NCBI RefSeq assembly: GCF_030272615.1
Contig: NC_081410.1
Location: forward strand, 117,125,140-117,189,139
Length of the DNA stretch: 64,000 nt
DNA from: Cryptomeria japonica
Taxonomy: Eukaryota > Streptophyta > Pinopsida > Cupressales > Cupressaceae
Direction: 5' to 3'
Part shown: piece by piece, positions 55,065-64,000 of the stretch
How positions within the stretch are numbered: position 1 is the first letter of the stretch
How the letters are laid out: every line of letters begins with the position of its first letter
Notes under the pieces: generated by a model
What the model saw: only the letters and a program-made list of their open reading frames with translations
Told to the model about the DNA's origin: nothing
Database searches by the model: none
Made by a program: the position numbers and the translations under genes

Positions 55065-56739
55065 TGTAGCGTCGTAAATTGTACGCACTTGCTAGGGTGG
55101 TACAATTTCACACCTAGTTTAGCACCCGCCTTGGCGCATTTTGCATTTTGCATTGCATTTCCCCTTTAGCACTTAATGAATCAAATTAATTAGGTCTAAG
55201 GTTCTATTTTATTATCTCCCACATCATAAAGTTGGCCCCTTTCATTAAAGTGTGCCCTTTTCATTTTATTCCTCCTATACATCATTTAATCAAAAACCCT
55301 AATTAGGCCCTATTTTGAACTTGGGGGCTTGATTTCGGGGGTCAAAACATCTCAAAATCAGCTGTAACTTTGGGATTCTCTCTAAAATCATCATATCCGA
55401 CAGTCCTGAAAATTTGGTGAAAATTTGTCGAGACCATGGCGCCCGGAGTGCAACATGGTCCCGGACATTTTTCCCGAAATTTTAGGAGCACGACCCAATC
55501 ATAAAATAAATCTTAACCCCAAGAAATTGGTGGGAGATTCAATCTCTAGGTCGGCCAAAAGTTGAAATTAAGACCTAGGGTTTCATACATAAGAGCTCTC
55601 TTTCTTCATTTGAAGGGATCAGAATTTTGGCTTTCGAGGACCTTCTATGCAGCGAAAGAGCAGATCTTTGAAGACTTCAATAATATTCAAAATCCATCCA
55701 TCAAGCATCTATTGATTTCATTTATTCATTTAGGGCTTTGAAGACATTGAAGAACAATAGGAGATTACCGACTGAAGATTGGCTTGTACTCCTCCCTTGA
55801 GGGTTGGGTATGATTTCATGTTGTTTTCATGTCTTTGCATAAGCTTCAATATATCCTTTATTCATGCTTTAGATCACTTTGCATCTTGATTTAGAGCATT
55901 TACATTATCATTTACAAGCAATTAGGGTTTACTTTCTAGGTTGCTCTAGTTTGCTTTCTTGCATTTAAGGACCTTGCACACACACTAGGTCTGCACACAC
56001 AATACATTTTACAATACAACTTGGCTATTCGTGGAGGTGGAAATCACCGAAGCGGGGGTTTGACTAAGGCAAAACCCTATATAGCCGCCCACCACACTTT
56101 TTCAGATATAAGTGCAGGTTTCGGAATCCGGACGATGCCGCAAGTTACAGATCTGGAAGAAGCAGACGGAGACCGAACTTCACACCAAATCTCAGAGCAA
56201 AAGACCAGGACAGGGGCGTGGGGCGCCCTGGTCCTACCAGGATAGGGGTGCTGGGCGCCCTGGTCCCTGGGACAGGGGCGCTGGGTGCCCTGATCCTCCT
56301 GACAGACAGCGTTTTCAGCATTTTTGATAGCTTTTCTAGAGTGCAAAAATAGCAGTTTCCGGAGCAGTTTCAGGGGCAGAATCAGGACAGTGGCACCCGC
56401 TCCCCCTTCCCGAACATTCTCAGTCAGATTTTAACTCCGGGTACGCATTTACATTCTTGTCTTATCCTTCTGTTTACAACTTTCCATCATTTAAGTTCAA
56501 TTCTGTAATCTTGTTATTAGTTCATACTTACACTTTGGGGTTAGGGATTGAACTTGCATCATTTCATCTTTCAATTACAACAAAGGAATAGAAATCCTAA
56601 TAGGTAGCCCGTGGCTCTCTCTTCCACAAAAAGAAGTAGCCAATTGTGTGATACCTCTAGGCTCTTTTGTATTCCACAAATGTGTGCTTAAAAGTGAGAT
56701 TAGGGCATGTTCGCTTAGTGTCACTTTTTCTCCCACACA
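55065..56739 (+). repeat. N1 3' LTR
   Basis: Colinear with 48265-49931; TATA at 56078-56084; three GC-rich units at 56211-56301. Carries the extra AGGTTCTA near 55197. The sequence resumes with CATCCGTACTAGAG, which matches the unbroken site at 36004 in the other G1 LTR. Confidence 0.93.
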
Positions 56740-57149
56740 CATCCGTACTAGAGATAATCATGTTGAGGAAAGATATGAAAGGAGAAGGCACGTGGGAATT
56801 AATAAGGTGTCAGGATCAAATCCTTTCGGCACAATGGGCATGGATAATCTAACAGGTGGGAGTCATAAAGAGTCGTGCAACCGACATTTCAGGTTATGTT
56901 ATAAGTCTATTTCTTTGAAAGTAAATTATTGGCCTCAGTTATTTGTTCAAATCAGTTAGTAGGGAAGTAGCGGCGACGATGGTAGTTTCTTTTCTCAGCT
57001 TTGTGTGAATTTTCGGTTCTGCATGAAAGGTGAGCTCAAAGTTCTTCTTTCTTCCCTGTTAAATTGCATAAATTGAAAGGTGTTGTTCAATATTTTAGTT
57101 AGTTCAGTCCATTCTTCTTGCTGTGCACTTTTCCTGTTATTGGGTAGAG

Positions 57150-60100
57150 ATGAGACCAAAACCACCTCAGCCGGACTCCAAATTTGGTTTAGTCTATTCC
57201 CTGCCAGACATAGGAGACACCTTCTTGCCATCAGTGAATTTAGAGGAATTTCATGAAAGATCACGTGATTCTGCCAATACCCCATTAATGCAGAAGATTC
57301 TAGATAGTGGGTTAATTGAAGCTGCAACATTTCCCCCTGCCGTATCATGTCCAGAGTTAGTTTTAGAATGTATGAGCAGATATGACCCCGTCGAGAGGTG
57401 TATTAGGGATGTAAAGGGGAAAAGTTTGATGGTAATTAGTCGGCAGACCATTGCTACAGTAATGAGAATTCCTGAGAAAGAACAATATGAAGACTGGACG
57501 GTTTGCAAGTCACAAGGGCTTTACTTAGAAAAAAGGCCTATTATCGAAGTGTTATTGCTAGGAATTGGTTGTTGAAATTCCAAAAAGGAGGTTCTAGGTT
57601 GCCCAGCCCATTAACCCGTGATCACATGATTCAAGAAGTAAGGGATATAATCATTCCCTTACATAGAATGCGGGGAAATCATATTGCCTATTGTTGGGAG
57701 GATTGGATGTATTTCTTTGTCCAGGTTATCTTTGGTGAGAAAAGATATATAGACTGGGCCGAGTTAATTGCAGAGAGAATGTATGAGGGCTTAAGCTGCT
57801 TTGGAAACAAGAATTTCTATATGTCTTCCTATGTTATATATTGCTTAGCTTGTATACGACAATGGACAGGTTTATTCCATGAAGTTTGGCAGAATAATAT
57901 GAAAATCTATGAGTACCATCCACATTTACAGCAACACAGGGTAGTAGAAAATGATTATAAAGTTCAAAATATTTTCCTAGGTAGGATAGTATTTGAATTG
58001 AAGGGAGATATGCATTAAAGATTGACCGAGGAAGCTATGCAGTTTATAAGTACCTACGGCAGTGTCTATATTCAGTTTTCTAGATTCACTTATCTGAGGG
58101 TTGGTGGCTTTGAAGGAGAACCCTATAAGTTGCCGAGGTATGTCTTCAATAGATAGGTGCTAATGGAAGTAAGTAGACAACTTGCCCGTATAGAAAAGAA
58201 ATACAGAGAAAAGCATCAAACAAGAGTATCTTTCCCTATTGAACTAACACATTACACTTGCAATAGTGTTTCAGATGCCTTGAACCTAGAACTAGAGTTC
58301 AAACAGTTCAATTTCAAAATGTATATTCCCCGCACTAACTTTGATATTAATGGCTTTGCAATGGCTCATCTTACAATTAGGGAACATTTTCAGCATATGC
58401 CGAGTCTAGAAGATTTTTGGGTAAACTGTGAGGATGAGTATGAGGTCCGAAGAAGAGCCCACCTAAGATTCACTGTGCAACAAGTAAGAGAGTATGGCCT
58501 AGAAATAAACACTGCTCATATTGAGGATAATGGAAAAGATTTAATTGATTCACAGTTTGTTGAAGATAAGCAGCCAGAGGTAATCTAAGAGATAGATTGG
58601 GAGAAAAATGAGGAGGAAGATATTCAGACTAGAACTCTCATGGTTATACGAAGAACGGAGAAATGGCTTAAGCAACACCGATTGAGGCAAAGTTGGCAGA
58701 AGGGTTCAACTTCATCCTCTAAGAGCCTGGTTTCTAATACATTTATTCAATCTTGTGATGCAAGTCATTTTCACCAAAGGGATAAAGGTGAACAGAAGAG
58801 CAGGGCATTACAAAGCAAAGGGCAATTGACTCCTGTTAGAGTTACCCGCTCTAGAACCAGGAGTAAAAGAAGATCCTCTCCTCCAGACACAGTAGTAGTT
58901 GATCTTGAAATGGATGCCCTTCAAGATAATCCAGGTTCAGAGCAACAAAATCTAGATAATGAGGAAACCGGCCATCAAGAACAAGAAACCTATCAGGTAG
59001 ACTCTATCATGGTAATAAGAGATGGAAAAGATGCAGGAACTAATTTTGGAAAGACTCCAGTTTGTATAGGCCCAGTCTGGTTGGATAATATGCTTGGCAA
59101 CAAGAAGAGAAACATAGTCCCCACCTCCATTTCGATAGAAGATATAGTGAGTAAGTTCCTGGGAAAGACTCTCAAAGCCAAGAAATCAAAGACTGTGTCA
59201 AAAATTGATTTTGATGTTGATAGTGGAAATCGGGTGGCAGAGATTGCACATCCATTGACAGATGCTAAGATAGAAAATCCTATAGTTCAAGATTTTACTG
59301 TTGAAAAAGTGAACATAGGGACTGCAACTCATGCCACAGACATCCTTCATCTTGAGGCTTCAACTAAGAAGATTATCACAAGGACCTGGAAAGATGAAAG
59401 GGACAAACATCAAATGAAGGAGATGTTGCGTAGAATGGCAGAGTACATTGAGGCAATAAATAGTCCGAATCCTCAACCCTTGTCACAATTGCCTACATCA
59501 TTTGATCCAAAGTCCCCGGTCAATCAGAAAACCTTGGAACAAATACAGAAACGTAGACTGATAATAGAGACCGTAATGGAGTGGTTGGAGTAGATGCGGA
59601 AATCTGGAGCTGAGTATTTTGGGAACCTGAGTAAAGTCCATAATGGGGCAATACAAGTAATGAGGGAATTGGAGACTGAAATAAGTAATTAGAAAAATGA
59701 AGAGGTGGAATGGGCAACAAAGACTACACAGATGCGAGAAGTATAGACTTACGGAGTTATGAAATTCCTAGTTGAGAAACCAGTGCTAGGACTGGATGAT
59801 AGCATCTTGTATGTCTGCCAAAAGAACATTGAATGGAAGAATTCACTGATAAAACAGGCATATGAAGAATTCAGAAAATTGGCAGACCAACGTGCAGAGT
59901 TAACCACCTCCATGCGAAATGAGCTCTTATGCATTGGAATTAAGTGCCTAAAAAGTGACAGGACACTAGAAACCGTCGAAGTAATAATAGAATCTTTTGA
60001 GAAAAAGATTAACTATGTGAAGGAGGCTAAAGGTTTGGTCTCAGATGACCTAACCACTATCGCTAAAATTGAGTCACTTCTCTTCCTGTGCATTGGACAT

Positions 60101-60250
60101 CTAGATAGCCACTCCGATAAGGTTGCGCAGGTTCACAAGGAAAAGGAGGTGTGGAAACAACGTATAGCACAAGTGGGGCTTCCACATAAGCCTGTTATCC
60201 AACACTTCATTACGACATTTTCTGATTGGAAGAAAGAATCTGTTTCTTAG
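57150..60250 (+). pseudogene. Long reading frame in U3 of the G1 3' LTR (uninterrupted copy)
   Basis: Same frame as 36416-41147 but without an insertion. ATG at 57150 (MRPKPPQPDSKFGLVYSLPD). The frame shifts by one base at the A-run near 57530 and then stays in a single frame to the stop at 60248-60250, with TAA/TAG codons at 58016, 58154, 58586, 59591, 59690 and about 59744. Readable landmarks: DHMIQEVRDIIIPLHRMRGN, FFVQVIFGEKRYIDWAELIA, FNFKMYIPRTNFDINGFAMA, SRTRSKRRSSPPDTVVVDLE, VWLDNMLGNKKRN, ERDKHQMKEMLRRMAEYIEA, FLCIGHLDSHSDKVAQVHKE. The middle is basic and the last third helical. In the genomic RNA this copy would lie 3' of integrase, the position of extra or env-like ORFs in other plant Gypsy elements, but no signal peptide or envelope feature is seen. 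Confidence 0.75.
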
Positions 60251-60394
60251 AATTGTTTCATGTTTTCTAGACAATAGGCTCTATTTTCTGATAATGGGAA
60301 AAGACAGTTTCATTTGGTAAATTTTGTTGAACTTCACGAGGTGGAAAGTTAGTTTTTCGGTGTTTCTCGCTTTTATTGTAAGCCTTGCTGTGGT

Positions 60395-60401
60395 TATATA
60401 A
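60395..60401 (+). promoter_or_regulatory. TATA box of the G1 3' LTR
   Basis: GGTTATATAAGG, equivalent to 41292-41298. Confidence 0.7.
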
Positions 60402-60965
60402 GGGGTGAAAAAGACTCTGTTATGGTCCGAAAGATTTTGGGGGGAAAAGGAATGCAATAGATAAAAATATGTTTTTCATGATGTTTTGAGAAAGAAAAGA
60501 ACAGTTTTTATGAATAAAATTGTTGCAAGTTCTGTAGTATTAAATCTGTGAGTTTAATAGATTCAGGTGATAATCTCTGTGTGGATTTAGTTTGAATAAG
60601 GAGTTTGTTACTTTTCTTCTCATTATATGTGAATGCACATAGAATGCGTTTTCCTCTGTAAAACAAATGCTTGAAGTCTGTAAACTTCATAACAGAATTG
60701 GTGTTATTAATTGAGAATATATTCATTGTGTGCTGACAAGTGAATATAAATCTGCCTTTAAGTACTTTCGGGTAAAAAGTATGCAAACTAAATTACAATA
60801 AATTAGAGCTGATCGAAAATCATTCTTTGTTGGGGAGCTGTACCTGTATGCAGAGGATAATTATTTCCTAGAATTATCCAACTGTTAGTTTCTTTTGTCT
60901 TTTAATTAATGGGCATATAGAGATTTAAGAATATAATGTATAAAAGACAAATCTGTTAACTAACA

Positions 60966-62052
60966 TTACAACTACCGAAATATTCAGTCGGTAAGTACAG
61001 AGCAGTCGGTTATAGAAGAAAGTAGTCACAGAGCCTAGTATACACCAAGCTGTCTACCGAGTAACACTCTATGTCTACCGAGCAACAAAAATGATATACC
61101 GAGTGAATACACACCGAGTGAAACATGTTACCAGATTCATTGAACCTAGACACACATAGGAAACATGTTACAAGATCGAGGAACAAAGAACCATTATCAC
61201 ATTGGAAATCACACTTAAAGATTTTGTATGATCTTGAGGTCATCTATCCAATGAAATATTTTGTATGGTTATTCATTCGATAAATCATGTTTGTAAGATC
61301 GATGCAATGAACAGATCACCGACATAAGAGTTCTATTTATACAACATGATATAAGGATCAAATAGAGAGATATATGAAGCAAGGAAGCACTGAGTATTGT
61401 GATTGTTAGAGACACAAAGGTCACCTAGAAGGATTTCAGAGAACAGTCAAGGAATTGAGTAAACAGAAGGGTTTACCGAGTTACTTTATGGGTTACCGAG
61501 GTATGCTATAAGCAAGGTAATCTCATTTTGAGCACATAGAATCTGCTATAACATTTCAGATGTAAAGTTGCAGATATTTGTAAAGATTTTATTGTAATAT
61601 TTTGAGTTGTAAGAGAAACCTTTAACAGGGTAAAAGACTCTAACAAAGTCTATAAATTGTAGAGCCTTTAACCAGGTGCAACATTTAGAATAAGTGTTGT
61701 AAAATCCTTTAGCAAGGTAGATCTAACGATCTTGATACTCCTAACAGGGTAAGCTATCAGAAATAGCTAAACATGTAGCTCTAACCGAGAAACCTTTATT
61801 ATTGCAGTAGTGAAGTTGTGGGGGCCATCCCCACCGCAATTTTTCTTTCTAACCAAGAGTTTCTGCGTAACCAAAATATATGTGTTATGGAGTGAATCAT
61901 GTATGATTGTTATTTATTTGTTTTAGCTTTATGTTATGTTACAACAATTTGTGGTTTATGCATAATAGTAAAGTTATTGTTGAAGAAAGGATTTGAAGTA
62001 CTGATTCACCCCTCCCCTCTCAGTACATTAGCTTTCCATATTGGGCCTAACA
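60966..62052 (+). repeat. Copia element C2, remainder of 5' LTR
   Basis: Continues the 68 bp at 35496-35563 after the G1 insertion and ends GGGCCTAACA, directly before the primer site. With the left piece the LTR was about 1150 bp. It contains several ACCGAG motifs (61070-61130 and elsewhere), a TATA-like TATTTATA at 61334-61341, the hairpin GTGGGG..CCCCAC (61818-61834), the conserved CGCA..TGCG hairpin (61835-61867), and TGATTCACCCCTCCCC near its end, as in the C1 LTR. Confidence 0.75.
61835..61867 (+). promoter_or_regulatory. Conserved R/U5 hairpin of C2 LTR
   Basis: CGCA stem, loop phrase TTTTTCTTTCTAACCAAGAG then TTTC, TGCG stem. Same loop as in the C1 LTR (TTTTTCGCTTAACCGAGTTT) with a different stem. 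Confidence 0.55.
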
Positions 62053-62054
62053 AT

Positions 62055-62066
62055 TGGTATCAGAGC
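62055..62066 (+). promoter_or_regulatory. Primer binding site of C2
   Basis: TGGTATCAGAGC two bases after the LTR end, complementary to the 3' end of initiator methionine tRNA, as in L1 (34748-34759). Confidence 0.9.
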
Positions 62067-62099
62067 TTCAATATTGGAAAAGGGATTAACAACCTAAAG

Positions 62100-63475
62100 A
62101 AAAAGATCTTATCAATGGAAGGCTATAAACAATCTTAGAGAATTGTGTATCTGCAAGAAGAGTTGGATCATGTTAATCATGTGATTGCAGACATGCAACG
62201 ACAAATGCAAAAATCATTGAAAGTCAGAGGAAGATTGTCTGATGATTTGTAGGACTCTCAAGAGTTAGTGGAACAAATTGAGACATCATCTGAGAACAAT
62301 ATATCTGAAGAGACTGAAGAGATGATTGGAGAACTGAAAGAAAAGAACAAAGCATTGACTGATCAACTAAAAGAAATGAAAAGAGGACATGAACATTTCA
62401 GCACACAGATGACTGAAAATCTTGATGCATTGAGGACAGCCGAGGATAAAGTAAGAGATCTAGAAAGAGAAAAACAATAGCTTGAAGCATTAGTATCTGA
62501 AAAGAATGATGAAATCACAAGGTTGACTGGGATTCAACAAAATCTGTCAGATCAATTGGGTTATGCACATCATGAAGCAAATCTGAAAGATGATGAGAAT
62601 CAAGCATTAAAACTTGAACTATCAAGATTGACCGATGAACTTGAAATAGAGAAGAAATCCAAAGAAACACTAAAAAAGAGTTATGAAGCATCAAAGATGT
62701 TGGATGAACAACTGAATACAAAAAGACCCAACAAAGTTGCAGGACTCGGTTACAAAGGAAAAGACTACCTAAAAGGGAATCCACACTACTGAGAAAGGAG
62801 AATCATCAAAGCAAGTTGGAAACAAGAAGAACATCAAAGGAAAGAAACTTATTTGCAACTACTGTGGAAAACAAGGACATACTGCTAATATGTGCCAAAT
62901 CAGAAAAGGTAAGCAACCGAATGTCACTAGGTCTAATGGTTATTGTCACAATTGCAATAAATATGGTTGCACATCTAACCAATGTAGGACAAAGTCTGCT
63001 AGCAATTATCAGCAGGTGAAATTCAAAGGGTTTTGTAAAAACTGCAATAGATATGGACATAGTACCGAGAAGTGTTGGTTTAAGCAAAATAACTATATGT
63101 GGTCTGCACACCGAGCAAATACTAGAGGCTACCGAACACACACAGATCCTAACCGATAGTATTCTACAGTACCATGGGATTACAATACAAGGATATGGTG
63201 TGAACACTGTGGAAGATATAGACATATAAGTGCTGACTGCTTTATAAGGTTTGGAATGAACAACCGAAGATCATGGAGAAATCCTGGTATGGCATGTTTT
63301 TGATTGTCACAAAGTTGGACACTTGGCTAGAGATTGCAGAGATCAACCTAGAGGAGACACTGAGGAAATAAAAGGCAAATTACAGATGATTTGGAAAAAG
63401 AAGGAAATTGTGTCAAATGAAGAAAGCACCTTATCTACCGAGTTAGGTGCACCTATTCCAAATTAATCGGTAAAG
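62100..63475 (+). pseudogene. C2 gag: coiled coil and five zinc knuckles
   Basis: After the primer site, a broken frame encodes a long charged helix (EEMIGELKEKNKALTDQLKE, RTAEDKVRDLEREKQ, stop, LEALVSEKNDEITRL), clearly a coiled coil. Then come five CCHC-type knuckles: CNYCGKQGHTANMC (62854-62895), CHNCNKYGCTSNQC (62944-62985, His replaced by Cys), CKNCNRYGHSTEKC (63034-63075), CEHCGRYRHISADC (63199-63240) and, after one extra T, a fifth ending in GHLARDC (63295-63337). The usual N-terminal Copia gag domain (UBN2 type) is not recognisable before the coil. Stops at 62136, 62249, 62478 and a shift before the knuckles show it is dead or needs correction. Confidence 0.8.
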
Positions 63476-64000
63476 GTATGAAGGGACTGCATTCTCTCAA
63501 GGTTAAATCTTAACAGTTCCTATTTTGTCATGTACTTAATTCAAAATCTGCATAACTAAAGATGCATTAGGAAATTTGAAATTTTATCAAGTCTTTTGGA
63601 AGCCTGTCTAGTCGGTAAGTACAGGAAGTCTGGCTACTCGGTAAAAGCATAAAAAGGAAGTAGTACCGAGTGCATTTAATGTTTTCTGACCTAACTGCAC
63701 GAAGCCTGATAAGGTATATTGTGTACTTAAAGCTTTTGCGCGGTCATTTTACACTTACCAAGTTTTCAAGAAAGCAGAGCAAAGTGATTCAAAGGCGATC
63801 GAACCTCCTCCGAAGTGAAATTCAAGGTATTTACATCAATCACAATGCATTGTCAAGCTAGTTTACCGATCATATCAGTTGTGAATATTTGTTTTACATT
63901 TGTTAAGTGGAAAGCATCTGCCATTTAAAAGTTTTCAAACCTAAGGATCTTTTGTTAAGTATTTATCCAAAATCTGCAATGGCACCTAAGATCCAGAAGC
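63476..64000 (+). other. C2 internal sequence, no domain seen
   Basis: After the knuckles no protease or integrase motif follows, as would be expected in an intact Copia element. The sequence keeps the ACCGAG/CTCGGTA phrases of the C2 LTR. An ATG at 63979 (MAPKIQK) runs off the window and could start another ORF. Confidence 0.4.

Larger units (their letters stand above)
48260..56744 (+). mobile_element. Non-autonomous LTR element N1 (8475 bp)
   Basis: LTRs 48265-49931 (1667 bp) and 55065-56739 (1675 bp) begin TGTAGCGTCGTAAATTG and end TCTCCCACACA. The length difference is one 8-bp insertion (AGGTTCTA near 55197). The 5-bp duplication CATCC is exact (48260-48264, 56740-56744). A primer-site-like TGGTGAACTTGACGTGAA starts at 49935, and AAAGTGGGGGCTAAA (55050-55064) is a purine tract touching the 3' LTR. 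The internal region (5133 bp) has one long ORF and no RT, RNase H or integrase motif on either strand. The LTRs differ by roughly 2 per 100 where compared, so it is young. It depends on enzymes from elsewhere. Confidence 0.93.
35564..60965 (+). mobile_element. Gypsy (Tat-like) element G1 with 4.7-kb LTRs, interrupted twice
   Basis: The LTRs are 35564-41862 and 47798-60965, each beginning TGTTAGTCT and ending TTAACTAACA. Removing S1 with its duplication from the left and N1 with its duplication from the right leaves 4668 and 4688 bp. The 20-bp difference is one insertion near 48053-48072. The internal region is 5935 bp, so the original element was about 15.3 kb. Flanking 5-mers are TTACT and TTACA, an imperfect duplication. 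Visible substitutions between the LTRs are about 2 per 100 in the first 450 bp and mostly transitions. Order inside: primer site, gag, protease, additional RNase H, RT, degenerate RNase H, integrase. All frames are broken. Confidence 0.9.
47798..60965 (+). repeat. G1 3' LTR (contains element N1)
   Basis: Parts 47798-48264 and 56745-60965 join at the N1 target site CATCC to give a 4688-bp LTR colinear with 35564-41862. It has the same three hairpins, U3 frame, TATA box (60395-60401) and end TTAACTAACA. It differs by a 20-bp insertion at about 48053-48072. Confidence 0.92.

Noticed and set aside
57150-60250. Envelope protein for the U3 frame of G1
   Set aside because: It lies 3' of integrase, as an env gene would, but there is no signal peptide, furin-type site or membrane anchor; the middle is basic and the end helical. 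Left as unknown.
57150-60250. Captured host gene as source of the U3 frame
   Set aside because: Both LTRs carry it at the same place inside perfect LTR ends, so it belongs to the element; a cellular origin long ago cannot be excluded.

Overview
The window looks like nuclear DNA of a plant with a very large, repeat-packed genome, most likely a gymnosperm (probably a conifer). This rests on AT-rich, gene-poor sequence, a long intron full of transposons, several layers of nested LTR retrotransposons, and a dual-RNase-H Gypsy element with very long LTRs. The species cannot be named from sequence alone. Everything was read by eye, with no alignments or database searches, so divergences are rough and family names rest on visible motifs.

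Left part (1-16.1 kb). One host gene is supported. Three exons (3867-3986, 15723-15767, 15900-16023, + strand) join in phase to give the C-terminal end of a plant phosphoglycerate-mutase-like (histidine phosphatase) protein. The 11.7-kb intron between the first two holds a Copia integrase relic, a nearly complete 4.07-kb hAT transposon (6902-10975, 8-bp target duplication, six-exon transposase on the minus strand), a Copia RT-RNase H relic and a LINE RNase H relic. Another Copia relic lies upstream of the first visible exon.

Middle (16-28.4 kb). Mostly old unclassified repeat. It holds a compound microsatellite (18.2 kb), a row of four 35-nt hairpins at about 60-bp spacing (22.0 kb), a decayed PPR gene (22.3-23.1 kb) and LTR relics.

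Right part (28.4-64 kb). This is one nest: a minus-strand Copia (C1, 28437-33863, carrying a 5S-rRNA-derived palindrome) is entered by a short LTR element (L1, from 33864), which is entered by a plus-strand Copia (C2, from 35496, resuming at 60966 and running off the window), which is entered by a Tat-like Gypsy (G1, 35564-60965). G1 carries an old solo LTR (S1, 37104-38729) in its left LTR and an 8.5-kb non-autonomous element (N1, 48265-56739) in its right LTR. The arithmetic closes: without insertions the G1 LTRs are 4668 and 4688 bp, and the 20-bp difference is one visible insertion.

Most notable: (1) the 4.7-kb G1 LTR carries in its U3, upstream of the LTR TATA box, a decayed reading frame of about 1000 codons present in both LTRs; (2) N1 has no reverse transcriptase but an intact 1061-codon ORF with a retropepsin-like domain followed by a G-patch-like segment; (3) G1 has an extra, catalytically complete RNase H upstream of its RT and a degenerate RNase H in the usual place; (4) the 5S-derived head-to-head palindrome; (5) a covarying hairpin shared by four Copia-type LTRs.
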